DNA from: Flectonema sp. DT1601
Taxonomy: Eukaryota; Euglenozoa; Diplonemea; Diplonemida; Diplonemidae
Assembly: GCA_964019425.1 (NCBI GenBank)
Contig: OZ025786.1
Location: forward strand, 1,116,001-1,180,000
Length of the DNA: 64,000 nt
Direction of reading: 5' to 3'
Shown piece by piece: positions 1 through 8,475 of the stretch. The position numbers and the translations under genes were made by a program. The notes under the pieces are model-generated. The model did no database searches. It had not been told where the DNA came from and was given only the letters and a program-made list of their open reading frames with translations. Every line of letters starts with the position of its first letter. Positions within the stretch are counted from its first letter, which is position 1.

Positions 1-2039
1 CTCACGTGAATGTATTCCGTCTTGCCAGGGTTCTTATTGATTTTGATGTGTGAGTCAAGTGCCCACCTTTCAAATATTTTGACTGCGTTGTTAACCTTGT
101 TTTCTAAACAGCTGACAGTGCCCGCGGTTATTACTATTCCAACATCATCTGCAAAGACAGTCGGTTCGTACATCTCTAGTTTATCTATCAAATCATTTAT
201 GAAGATAGAGAATAACTGGGGTCCCAGCACGCTTCCTTGTGGCACCCCTACTCGAATGTTCCGGAATGCTCCCTTCACTCCATTCACCCTTGTTGAAATC
301 TTCCTGCTAGTCAAGTAGTTTTGAACCCACCGTAGATATTTCGTTGGTAGTCCTATTTTGGACATCTTATTTAGAAGAGTTACCGGTTGAACTGCATCGA
401 AGGCTTTTTGTAGGTCGAAGGTGATTAATATCGCTTCTTCTCCCATTGCCTTGGCACTTTTGAGTTTGTCTGTAACTATACAGAGATTTTCAATGGAATC
501 CCGTCCTCGTTTGTAGGCTGCTTGCCTCGGATTCATTCTGTCTTTCAACAGGTGGTGCATCCGTTCTACGACCATTCTTTCAAAGAGTTTCGAGACGGTC
601 GAGGTTAGTGCTATCGGTCTGTACGATAAGACTTGTTTCTTGTCTTTATCAGGTTTCAGTATGGGTATTACCATTCCACTTTTCCAGCACCTGGGTACTG
701 CTGATCGTTGCCATGAGAGGTTGAATAGTCTTAGTAGTTGCTCGAGGAAAGCTTTTGGAAGTTGTTTTAACATCGAGTTCCAGATGTGGTCAGGTCCAGG
801 TGCCTTCTTCTCCTTTGTTTTTGAAATTTGTCGTTCCAGTTCAGGCATTCCAAATTCCACCGAGTTGTCATCAGGTATTCCTTGTAAGGTTGGTTCACCG
901 TCTTCGAATTTGAATTGGTCTGCGTATGTTTTGGTGAAGACATCTGCCATCTCCCGCGGGTCGGTTAATTCCTTCTCACCGTCGACAATCTTAGTAATTG
1001 AATGGTCCATCATTCTACCTTCCAGTTGTTTAACTTTTCTAAAGGCCCATCGGTAGTCCATTCCAGTCATGTCGCACTCAATGATCTTCTGTTTGATCAT
1101 ATTGATACCTCTTTCAATTGCTTCTGAGTCTGTCTTATCAGGGTCAGTCTCTGCCATTAAATCTTCCAATTCTGAATCCCTCACAGCGAAGGTACTACTT
1201 GACTTCTTGTTGTAGCCTGGGATGGCCCTTCTCGCTGCTCTCAGAATCTCGTTGTTGATCCTATTAGCTAGTTTCTGCACATTCTTAATTCTTTCTAATT
1301 TGGGCGCTGCCCTTTCCAACAATATTTTATAATAATTCCAATCGGCACAATGCCACTTCCATTTCCATGTTCCAGAACTCTCTTTTGAATATTCATCTGT
1401 TTTGATATCTTCGATTGTCAGTTTGAGCGGCAGGTGATCGCTGCCCCATCCCTTCATGAGTTCGATTTGTGCATCCAAAGAAATATCTAATGCAATTACA
1501 TCCGGAGAGGCTGAGCTCTGTGGTCTTGTGTGTTGTTGAGGTTTGTTTAGAATTTGAATTGCTGCTTCTAGTGACCAATCGTAGAAGCTGTTACCAGTAA
1601 TGTTCGTATTTCCATTTGACCAAGTTGAATGGTGTCCATTGATGTCACCCGCAATCAATGTGCCGGGCTCTGTTTTAAACTTCCATGTTGTTGCCTTGAT
1701 TTCAGGCGGGTGGTAAACATTGTGAATTGTCAATGGCGGATTAGATTGAAGTACTACTGTTAATATCTCAGTTTGGTCATGTGAGATGTCGGGGTGTTTT
1801 AATATTATCTTATTTAAATCATTTCTGACCAGAGTGACGAGTCCTCGATGACCTGACTTGATGGTGCTATCTCGCCTGTGGATTGCATACCCTTCAATAG
1901 CGAAGTGTTTTTCTTTAGATAACCACGTTTCCTGCAGTAGTACTACTTCAGGCTTTTCTTCTTTCAGTGCCCAGTTCAATCGAAAGTAATTTTCTGGTTT
2001 CAGAACTGAGCGTATGTTATTTGACCAGATCACAATCAT
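1..2039 (-). CDS. LINE ORF2: endonuclease-reverse transcriptase (partial, runs off the left edge)
   Basis: I read this frame on the minus strand from ATG at 2039-2037 to position 1 with no stop (about 680 codons). Residues 1-220 fit an APE-type endonuclease: LLQETWL near residue 30, GDINGHHSTW, and GSDHLPL as the C-terminal Asp-His motif. The RT follows with SYRPIALTSTVSKLFERMV, FDLQKAFD (motif A), GVPQGSVLGP (motif B) and FADD (motif C, Phe where Tyr is commonest but allowed). The protein would nick target DNA and copy the element RNA by target-primed reverse transcription. The start codon overlaps the ORF1 stop (ATGA), which suggests stop-restart translation. The C-terminus is outside the window. 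Confidence 0.88.
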   Translation of the reverse strand, partial: MIVIWSNNIRSVLKPENYFRLNWALKEEKPEVVLLQETWLSKEKHFAIEGYAIHRRDSTIKSGHRGLVTLVRNDLNKIILKHPDISHDQTEILTVVLQSNPPLTIHNVYHPPEIKATTWKFKTEPGTLIAGDINGHHSTWSNGNTNITGNSFYDWSLEAAIQILNKPQQHTRPQSSASPDVIALDISLDAQIELMKGWGSDHLPLKLTIEDIKTDEYSKESSGTWKWKWHCADWNYYKILLERAAPKLERIKNVQKLANRINNEILRAARRAIPGYNKKSSSTFAVRDSELEDLMAETDPDKTDSEAIERGINMIKQKIIECDMTGMDYRWAFRKVKQLEGRMMDHSITKIVDGEKELTDPREMADVFTKTYADQFKFEDGEPTLQGIPDDNSVEFGMPELERQISKTKEKKAPGPDHIWNSMLKQLPKAFLEQLLRLFNLSWQRSAVPRCWKSGMVIPILKPDKDKKQVLSYRPIALTSTVSKLFERMVVERMHHLLKDRMNPRQAAYKRGRDSIENLCIVTDKLKSAKAMGEEAILITFDLQKAFDAVQPVTLLNKMSKIGLPTKYLRWVQNYLTSRKISTRVNGVKGAFRNIRVGVPQGSVLGPQLFSIFINDLIDKLEMYEPTVFADDVGIVITAGTVSCLENKVNNAVKIFERWALDSHIKINKNPGKTEYIHV

Positions 2040-3895
2040 GATTGGCCAGTGTTGTTCCTATTGGTCGCACTTGTAGTAATCTTGTTCATACCAAGATTGT
2101 TCTCAATCCTCTTGACAGCTTCTATCAACGAAGTGATGGCTGTCGCCATGTTGTTGTTGGCTGCTTCGTTCTTTTTCGTAGTTTGCACCAGGGTTTCTAC
2201 AATCCCGGTTATCTGTGCCATGCCTTCATCAAGTCGAACTTGCATGTCCTTCACTTCTTTCTGGAGACGTTCGATAGTCTCGTTCGTTTTCTCTCTCAGG
2301 CTGTTGACGTTGTTTTCTACAACCTGAACTTCGGCCGTTGGTTTCTTCGTTGTCGGGAGTGACCTCTTGACCGCTGCTGCGTACGATGTTCTAGCCTCAC
2401 GGTACTTAACTACAACAGGTTTCGCTGTTTCCTTCGCCTTCACTTCTGTTTCTAACTTTTCAATGAGGATGACAATATCACCACACTGTACAAACCTTGA
2501 TTCTGGTTTCTTGTCCAGTGCGATGATAAAGTCACCTCTGTCCATCCTTATAAACTTTGACTTCAGTCCTATCTCCAATAGGATATTCCGAAGTCTGTTT
2601 CCCCAGCTGTAAGGTGCTCCACTGAGACGGTGGAGCCCTTCGCCAAACACTGTGGATGCATATTTACCAGCACCCTTTCTTACTTTATCAACATCCTTTT
2701 GATAAACCACCCTCAATCCAATCTTGCCATGAATGATGGTGAGTCCATGGCAAAGGTCATGTTGGGCTTTAAGTATGCCAACTGCCTCTTCGTTCGTTGT
2801 CTTGCGGTCCAGCCACACTGTGGTGTACTGAGTGGGTGTCTGTCCCGCCACTGATTTGATCCGGAAATAAACATTTCCTATTCCGGAGTTTCTTAATAAT
2901 GCAACAGCTGCATCCACGTCGTTTGGGAGAACAGTGAGTTCTACGTAGTCTTTGCCAACGTATCTGTAGGAGCGTTGATCGACTCTTCCGTGTTGTGCCA
3001 CAACAGCTTTGACAATTGCTGTTACAGCTGCCGGGTTTTGGACCTGTGACTTGGTCAACTCTTTAGTTGTTATCCACGCAATTAATTCGTGGGTCACCGG
3101 TGCGTTGATCTTCTTAGCTATTGTTAGAGTTGGGCGGTGGATCGTGCCAGACAAAGCAACGAACCACCAGCTTCTTATTCTTAATTGTCCATCAAACTGG
3201 ACCGGCGTTTGTATCTGACTGCAGTCAGTTGCGTGTTGTAGGGCACGTTTTGGAGGTGGTCGTGTGAACACCATCGTCAGTTGCTTCGTTTTGCTGGCCT
3301 TTTCGAAGTAGTCTTCGTCCAGGCTTCTTGCTTGTTGAGATAATGCAAGTATAATGCCGTTGGTCTTGCTGTTGAGGGTCTCAGTTGGCTGGAGTATTTT
3401 GCATTTAAAATGCTCCTTGTTGAGTTTCGGTGGTGGCCCATCCATAATCACCGTTGATCTTCTTTGTGCCTCTTTGATTTGAGGGCTTGATTGGGGTGCC
3501 TCATTTGACGGAGGGCTTTGTTTCGTTTTTAATACACTTCCTTGTGCCTCTATGTTTTGAGGGCTTATTTGAATTGCCTCTTTGTTTTGAGGGCTTGTCT
3601 TAGTTTGAGTTGCCTCCTTGTTTTGAGGGCTTGCTTGAAATACTGCTGGAGGTCCTACTGCGGTCACCTCTACTGCAATTCCTTCCGGTACTTCTGGAGA
3701 GTCCATCTCCATTTCTTCCTCTGATACTTCTGGTGATTCTCCCATCACCACGTCCTCGTCTTCTTGTTGGGTCTCTTCTTCTTCCCGGATCTCATTTCTG
3801 GCTTGTTCCCTCATCTTCTTCGCCTCTTTCCTTTCTCTTTCTCTCCTTTCTGCAACCCTTCTATCTTGCGGACGCATTGCTTTCTTTCCAGCCAT
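2036..3895 (-). CDS. LINE ORF1 protein (nucleic-acid-binding, gag-like)
   Basis: The 619-residue frame lies directly before the RT frame. The first 45 residues are very basic and arginine-rich (DRRVAERRERERKEAKKMR), then an acidic patch. Residues about 90-145 hold degenerate SPQNKEA-type repeats (SPQNKEAT, SPQNKEAI, SPQNIEAQ, SPPSNEAP, SPQIKEAQ). The middle (about 160-490) has no motif I recognise; no CCHC zinc knuckle is visible. Residues about 520-610 are a predicted coiled coil with the heptad-like ETIERLQKEVKDMQVRLDEG. By analogy with other LINE ORF1 proteins it should bind element RNA and trimerise. It ends TGA, overlapping the ORF2 ATG. Confidence 0.8.
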   Translation of the reverse strand: MAGKKAMRPQDRRVAERRERERKEAKKMREQARNEIREEEETQQEDEDVVMGESPEVSEEEMEMDSPEVPEGIAVEVTAVGPPAVFQASPQNKEATQTKTSPQNKEAIQISPQNIEAQGSVLKTKQSPPSNEAPQSSPQIKEAQRRSTVIMDGPPPKLNKEHFKCKILQPTETLNSKTNGIILALSQQARSLDEDYFEKASKTKQLTMVFTRPPPKRALQHATDCSQIQTPVQFDGQLRIRSWWFVALSGTIHRPTLTIAKKINAPVTHELIAWITTKELTKSQVQNPAAVTAIVKAVVAQHGRVDQRSYRYVGKDYVELTVLPNDVDAAVALLRNSGIGNVYFRIKSVAGQTPTQYTTVWLDRKTTNEEAVGILKAQHDLCHGLTIIHGKIGLRVVYQKDVDKVRKGAGKYASTVFGEGLHRLSGAPYSWGNRLRNILLEIGLKSKFIRMDRGDFIIALDKKPESRFVQCGDIVILIEKLETEVKAKETAKPVVVKYREARTSYAAAVKRSLPTTKKPTAEVQVVENNVNSLREKTNETIERLQKEVKDMQVRLDEGMAQITGIVETLVQTTKKNEAANNNMATAITSLIEAVKRIENNLGMNKITTSATNRNNTGQS

Positions 3896-3988
3896 TTTAA
3901 TTTTTTTTTAAAAGATAGAAGGAAAAAATGGAGAACCTCATAATCACACAATAAAAAAAAAGAAGAAAAAAGCGCAAATCCAAACAGA

Positions 3989-4062
3989 GTTCCCATGGTC
4001 TAGTTGGTTATGACGTCGCCTTAACACGGCGAAGGTCTCCGGTTCGAGCCCGGATGGGAATA
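3989..4062 (+). tRNA. tRNA-Val (AAC)
   Basis: The plus strand folds as a full cloverleaf. The 7-bp acceptor stem starts GTTCCCA and closes with TGGGAAT (first pair G.U), with A as discriminator. The D-arm contains AGTTGGTTA. The anticodon stem TCGCC/GGCGA has loop TTAACAC, giving anticodon AAC (valine). The T-arm is TCCGG-TTCGAGC-CCGGA. There is no intron and no encoded CCA. A run of five T at 4065-4069 is a suitable Pol III terminator. It is the only plus-strand gene found and sits just outside the 5' side of the LINE. Confidence 0.93.
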
Positions 4063-4064
4063 CT

Positions 4065-4069
4065 TTTTC
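4065..4069 (+). terminator. Pol III terminator of tRNA-Val
   Basis: Five T in a row begin three bases after the tRNA discriminator base, the usual RNA polymerase III stop. Confidence 0.6.
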
Positions 4070-4549
4070 CCAGGTTAAAATAACTGTAACTTTGCCTACA
4101 TGTAGAAAAACAACTTTGGATATAAAAAAGATGGATTCTCAGAAAAAAAACTTAGTTTATAAATGAAGAACATGTAAGCAAGCTTGGTTTGATAAGAAAG
4201 AGCAGTGGGTAAGGTAAAAGAGCACAAACGTCTCTCGCTGCATGAGAAGTGTCAAGGGAGGAGTTGCTTAACATTGGTGAGTTAGTTACATTACAATGTT
4301 CCAGATGACATCCGCCTTTAATCTTGTTGACCGCAAATTCAGATGTGCTCAGGTCAGAACCCATTTTTGCGCCCTGGAGAAATGGAAGTACTGCATAAGG
4401 AATAATTCTAAATGAGGAAATAATTTTAGTTAATTGAAGTCAATTCTAAAAAAAAGAAAAAAAATTGGAGCGGATTTTTCCTCACAAGAATTATTCCTTT
4501 TACAGTAATGTTTTTAGAGAAGATTGCTTTCACAGCTTTTCTGAAAGGT
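4070..4549. other. Intergenic stretch between tRNA-Val and the helicase
   Basis: Apart from the 70-residue candidate frame this holds AT-rich sequence that should be the 3' UTR of the helicase transcript and the trans-splice acceptor of the small gene. Nothing else was recognised. Confidence 0.5.
4152..4364 (-). CDS. Small candidate protein, 70 residues
   Basis: The frame begins MGSDLSTSEFAVNKIKGGCH and has mixed, non-repetitive codon use unlike nearby low-complexity frames. A pyrimidine-rich tract ending CTCCAG stops at 4374, ten bases before the ATG, as at the larger genes, which supports a real mRNA start. Gly2 with Ser/Asp after it could permit N-myristoylation. No family is recognised. 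It may instead be UTR of the helicase transcript or a decayed fragment. Confidence 0.35.
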   Translation of the reverse strand: MGSDLSTSEFAVNKIKGGCHLEHCNVTNSPMLSNSSLDTSHAARDVCALLPYPLLFLIKPSLLTCSSFIN

Positions 4550-7500
4550 CTAATGAATCCTCCTCTCTTCCTTTAAAATTTTCATAACAGCGGCGATGAT
4601 GTTTTCATGTCTTTTTAAAACAGTCATATCAGGTGAGGATATGAGCTGTGAAAGCATTTTCTGGAGTTCCTTTCGAAGCTCTGAAATGACTCCAAGTACA
4701 TCAATATCCATTGTGTACCTTATCCATTTGTTAACACATACAGCTGGGCCATCGTATGACATGTCAATTGCAAAGAGAAGAAGCATTTGTGGTGAAATCA
4801 TTGTTACTTCACGTAAGAACACCTGAGATGTCATAATCTTTTCGCTGTAGACCAGCAGAGGATTTGGGTAATTCTTTTCATTACTGCAAACAGAAGAGGG
4901 GTGCAGCATTACTTTGTTACCATTTTCGTTAAAGAGCGCTCTAGTTTCTTTACCAACCTTTGTAGTGCGTGTTTCAACAACACTTGGTGTGAAAGCCGCT
5001 GTTAGCGCAGCTCGAATCGCCTGGATCGTTGTTGAATAACGGTTTAATTCCTTCCCTCCAAAGTCAAATATGAACTTCTCTCCAACACTATCTGTAGACG
5101 TGTGTTCCTTGCCATTCTTTTCTAAATTAACAAATCCTTGTCCAGCTAACAATGTAAAGTACTGCCTCTTTGTTTGCAATATCTGGTTCAGGACAGGAAT
5201 GGATAAGAAATGTTTTCGGCAGAAGTTTCTCTCTGCGTGGCGGCCATCACCCTCTACACGAACAACTTTCCAGGAATTGTATGCGAAAAAAACAGTCAAA
5301 TGGTCTGAACGAGACCCCTGAGAGATAGCAACTCTGGACTGGTCAGCTTCAAGCTTCTGATCCATGGGTGCTGAAAATGGAGATTTTGACTGCAATGCAG
5401 CAGCAATCGTCAAGCAAGGGTCAAGGCAACGGAGAAGGCAACCAAACAAAAGCAATTTTCCAACCTTCGGCTCGAGGGGTAAATTAGCTAGGTGAATCCC
5501 AAGAGATGTGATGTTGTCTTGAGGACCGATGGCACCAATTTCGCGTAGTGATGAGCGCGATGCTTTGACAGCCATTTCACTTGGACATTCAATGGCTTTT
5601 TTAAGAACTTGATAATCAGTTTTACAATCAAAATCAAGTACTCGTAACTGCAACAACAAGTTGTGTAGAGGAACACGTGACATTTCACAATCTTGAAATA
5701 GACTCATGACATTGTCATGAACATCACTCGTGTACATTCTAAAACAGTGACCTGGACGAACACGACCAGCTCGACCCTTTCTCTGTTTCGCGTTAGCCTG
5801 ACTAACCCAACACTGTACCAGCTTTTGCATTCCACGAGCAGCGTCATATCTGTTTTCTTTATGTTTTCCAGTGTCAATCACAAAAACAATATCATCAATC
5901 GTCACACTGGTTTCCGCAATATTCGTAGACAGAACAACCTTGCGAAGTCCCTTTGGAGGTCTGACAAAAACAGCTTCCTGTTCTTCATTCGAAACAGAGG
6001 AATGTAATCTGTTCACAGATAGAACAGCTCTCAAAGCTCTGATGCCTTGAAAGTCATCATACAGGCTGTTGATTTCTTGCATTCCAGGAAGGAATATTAA
6101 AATTGCTCCCTCGATGTCTTTGTATTTGTTTCCAAAGCAAATAGTTTCAACCAAGGCGATGATAAGATCGTTGTTAACACAGTCAGGATCCATTCTTAGG
6201 ATGATGTCTTTAGTCTTGTCAGATGCCTTTGGAAACTTTTCTCCTAACCGTGAAAGTTCATTAGCGTGTTTCTTATCAGCTTCTTGAGCTTGACGATGAG
6301 CATTTGATGCTTGTCCTTTTGTTGCAGAAGAATCGACATCAAAAAATGAAACATGCTGAGCTCGGGTAGCATATTGAGAGTCATCCTCAAGAGAGTAAGT
6401 AACATTGTTAAGAATGTCTTCCACGTGATGGATACTTACTGGATGGGTGAACCCCGGGATGTGAACTACAGGACATCCATCGAAGTATTGTGAAAACAAC
6501 TCAGCATTGACTGAAGCACTCATTAAGATTACTTTAAGGTCTGGTCTTTTAGGTAACAATTCTTTAAGAAATATCAAAAGAAAATCACTGTCCAAACTTC
6601 TCTCGTGGACTTCGTCTACAACAATGTGACTGACATTTGGTAGCAGGGCATCTCCTTGTAGTTTTCGGAGAAGGACTCCAGTAGTGCAGAATAGAAGTCG
6701 AGTGTTCTTTGATTGTTTTGACTCAAGTCTTATGCTGTAACCAACCTGTTGACCGATAGCTGATCCTCTTTCTTGAGCAACACGTTTTGCGATAGAAATT
6801 GCTGCGATTCTACGAGGCTGGGTGCATACCATTCTACAAGTACTGCCCTCCCCTGCTGCCAACAGACCGTCAAGAATGAATTGAGGAACTTGTGTTGTTT
6901 TACCACAACCAGTCTCACCAGTTATTAGGACAACTTGGTTATTTTTAACCGTCTCTACAACTTCGTCACACAGTTTCGCTGCAGGTAGTTTTGCTCTAAT
7001 TTCAGGAAGACCAACTTTGTTAGTAATTCTTTTATTATATTCAGACAACAACGTCTTGTCAACAGCGGCATCGCGTGTGATACCTGACCACGACTTCTCA
7101 TTACCCGAAGTTGATATGTTTGTAGCCACAGCGTTGATTTGTTCTCTAGACAGTTCAGGAAACACTTCAGGTACTCCCATCTCTGGTCTGGTCGCTTTCT
7201 TCTCTGGATTACTCCCCTTTACGGCGTCTAACCTGCCGCCCTTTACGATTCTACCTTTCTTTCCTTTTTTACCCCCTCCAGATGACTTAGTTGATTGTGG
7301 TTGCAGTTGCGGTTGTGGTTGTGCCCGCGGGGCTGCTTTCGCTGTCGGAGTAGCTGCTTCTGCTTCTTCAATTATCGAAGGCATTTCAATCAAAATCGGG
7401 AATAAGATTGGCATCCCAACATGTTCAATCATTTTCGTCCATAATTGTTGGTGGACTGAGAATCGAACTGCAGTAGTGGCATCGGGATTAATGTATTTTG

Positions 7501-8017
7501 CCAAAGGGAGTTTAGAAGGATAATATTTATCATTACATCCTTTAAAGTGAATAGCTGACCCAGGATGGGCTGCTATCTTTACTTCAATGATACCGTCCGG
7601 GAGGTGAATAATCTCATCAGGGATGCTGGATAAGCATTCTAGTTCTTCTTGTTGTTGTTCGTGTCCTTCTTCTGGGTCTGTTGAAGTGGTGCTTCCCATT
7701 TCTTCAGCAAGTTTCTCAAGTGAAAGTTCGATTGCCTTCCACATTCTGTCTTCAGATGAGTAGTTAGAATACCTGTTTGAGACTTCTGTTGCGATCTCGT
7801 CGTCGATTCCATTTCTGATCAACGCATTCCTCTCAGGGTTTGCGTTCACTACTTTCACAGACATCTTCTTCTCTACTTGTAGACCATTCACTTCAGTGTC
7901 ACATCCGTCCTTCAGATTCTGTAGGACGTTCATTACCATGTCTTTATTCTCTTTGCTTACTCCTACAGACATTGTTGGCATCTTCTTCCCTTTCTTACCT
8001 CCTCCCTTACCACCCAT
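4550..8017 (-). CDS. DEAH/RHA-type ATP-dependent RNA helicase, DHX29-like
   Basis: This 1,155-residue protein has a long N-terminal extension (lysine/glycine-rich MGGKGGGKKGKK, then acidic linker) and a helicase core from about residue 340. Visible motifs: GETGCGKTTQ (motif I, about 368), TQPRRIAAIS (Ia), DEVH (II, about 468), SAS (III, about 501, usually SAT), STNIAETSVTIDD (V), QRKGRAGRVRPG (VI, about 750). An HA2/winged-helix and OB-fold region follows. CTTGVLLRKLQGDALLPNVS and DEVHERSLDSDFLLI are closest to DHX29, a 40S-bound translation-initiation helicase; DHX57 is the alternative. I chose the start at 8017, not an upstream Met, because the extra 26 residues would read through a pyrimidine tract ending in CAG at 8043. 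Confidence 0.9.
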   Translation of the reverse strand: MGGKGGGKKGKKMPTMSVGVSKENKDMVMNVLQNLKDGCDTEVNGLQVEKKMSVKVVNANPERNALIRNGIDDEIATEVSNRYSNYSSEDRMWKAIELSLEKLAEEMGSTTSTDPEEGHEQQQEELECLSSIPDEIIHLPDGIIEVKIAAHPGSAIHFKGCNDKYYPSKLPLAKYINPDATTAVRFSVHQQLWTKMIEHVGMPILFPILIEMPSIIEEAEAATPTAKAAPRAQPQPQLQPQSTKSSGGGKKGKKGRIVKGGRLDAVKGSNPEKKATRPEMGVPEVFPELSREQINAVATNISTSGNEKSWSGITRDAAVDKTLLSEYNKRITNKVGLPEIRAKLPAAKLCDEVVETVKNNQVVLITGETGCGKTTQVPQFILDGLLAAGEGSTCRMVCTQPRRIAAISIAKRVAQERGSAIGQQVGYSIRLESKQSKNTRLLFCTTGVLLRKLQGDALLPNVSHIVVDEVHERSLDSDFLLIFLKELLPKRPDLKVILMSASVNAELFSQYFDGCPVVHIPGFTHPVSIHHVEDILNNVTYSLEDDSQYATRAQHVSFFDVDSSATKGQASNAHRQAQEADKKHANELSRLGEKFPKASDKTKDIILRMDPDCVNNDLIIALVETICFGNKYKDIEGAILIFLPGMQEINSLYDDFQGIRALRAVLSVNRLHSSVSNEEQEAVFVRPPKGLRKVVLSTNIAETSVTIDDIVFVIDTGKHKENRYDAARGMQKLVQCWVSQANAKQRKGRAGRVRPGHCFRMYTSDVHDNVMSLFQDCEMSRVPLHNLLLQLRVLDFDCKTDYQVLKKAIECPSEMAVKASRSSLREIGAIGPQDNITSLGIHLANLPLEPKVGKLLLFGCLLRCLDPCLTIAAALQSKSPFSAPMDQKLEADQSRVAISQGSRSDHLTVFFAYNSWKVVRVEGDGRHAERNFCRKHFLSIPVLNQILQTKRQYFTLLAGQGFVNLEKNGKEHTSTDSVGEKFIFDFGGKELNRYSTTIQAIRAALTAAFTPSVVETRTTKVGKETRALFNENGNKVMLHPSSVCSNEKNYPNPLLVYSEKIMTSQVFLREVTMISPQMLLLFAIDMSYDGPAVCVNKWIRYTMDIDVLGVISELRKELQKMLSQLISSPDMTVLKRHENIIAAVMKILKEERRIH

Positions 8018-8042
8018 AATGTGAAGTAGTCTTTTGATAATT

Positions 8043-8065
8043 CTGAAAGGAAAAAAAGGAAAGAT
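8043..8065 (-). promoter_or_regulatory. Putative spliced-leader acceptor of the helicase mRNA
   Basis: The minus strand reads CTTTCCTTTTTTTCCTTTCAG, then a 25-base leader before ATG. No upstream coding exon is visible. This is the clearest example of a motif also seen near 4374, 17545, 21496, 24351, 39657, 44631 and 48214. Confidence 0.6.
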
Positions 8066-8475
8066 TTGTATTGCCCACAGGGAAGTCACGATCACTAAAA
8101 AGTATAGTAGTCATCCACACGGGTTATAATAATGTTGAAATCTGTAAAAAAAATAATTTCCTCAAGAAAAGCAAACAAAGAAACAAAAACTAAAAAGCTA
8201 TTCTATACTTTACTGTTTGGGGAGTGTGAGAGGGAAGTTTAACAACGACGAAAACAAGGGGAATTGGTGGATTTGAGAATCGTTATTCGTCTAAAAGCAG
8301 CAACAAGGCACGTACAGACCTAACAAGAAAATGGGGAGTATCAAGGAGGGGTTTTACACCGTACAAAAAAAGCGATTGCTTGTGGGAAGAATGAGTTACA
8401 ACGGACCATAACTGTTTCAAAGTAATCTATAAGCTGAATAAGTGTCTAATAACAGTCGAGTGGGTTATTAGTTTT
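8066..8475. other. Intergenic, helicase to coiled-coil gene
   Basis: AT-rich sequence with no convincing frame; presumably the 3' UTR of the gene starting at 9843 plus a short spacer. Confidence 0.5.

Larger units (their letters stand above)
1..3988 (-). mobile_element. Non-LTR retrotransposon (LINE), APE-type endonuclease plus RT, cut by window edge
   Basis: Two adjacent minus-strand frames form a LINE: ORF1 (619 codons) then ORF2 with an AP-type endonuclease followed by reverse transcriptase. The ORF1 stop and ORF2 start overlap as ATGA. Both frames are open for all that is visible, so the copy looks young and possibly active. The 3' part, tail and target-site duplication lie beyond position 1. 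The 5' boundary is uncertain: the ORF1 start is at 3895 and a tRNA gene begins at 3989, so any 5' UTR is at most about 90 bp. RT motifs suggest the Jockey/I group of LINEs, but no phylogeny could be run. Confidence 0.85.

Noticed and set aside
10-1056. Plus-strand frames of 102 and 138 residues at the left edge
   Set aside because: They are antisense to the open LINE RT frame, which carries FDLQKAFD, GVPQGSVLGP and FADD.
4490-4525. CCTTTTAC resembling the U5 snRNA loop
   Set aside because: The flanks do not form the required stem and no Sm site follows.
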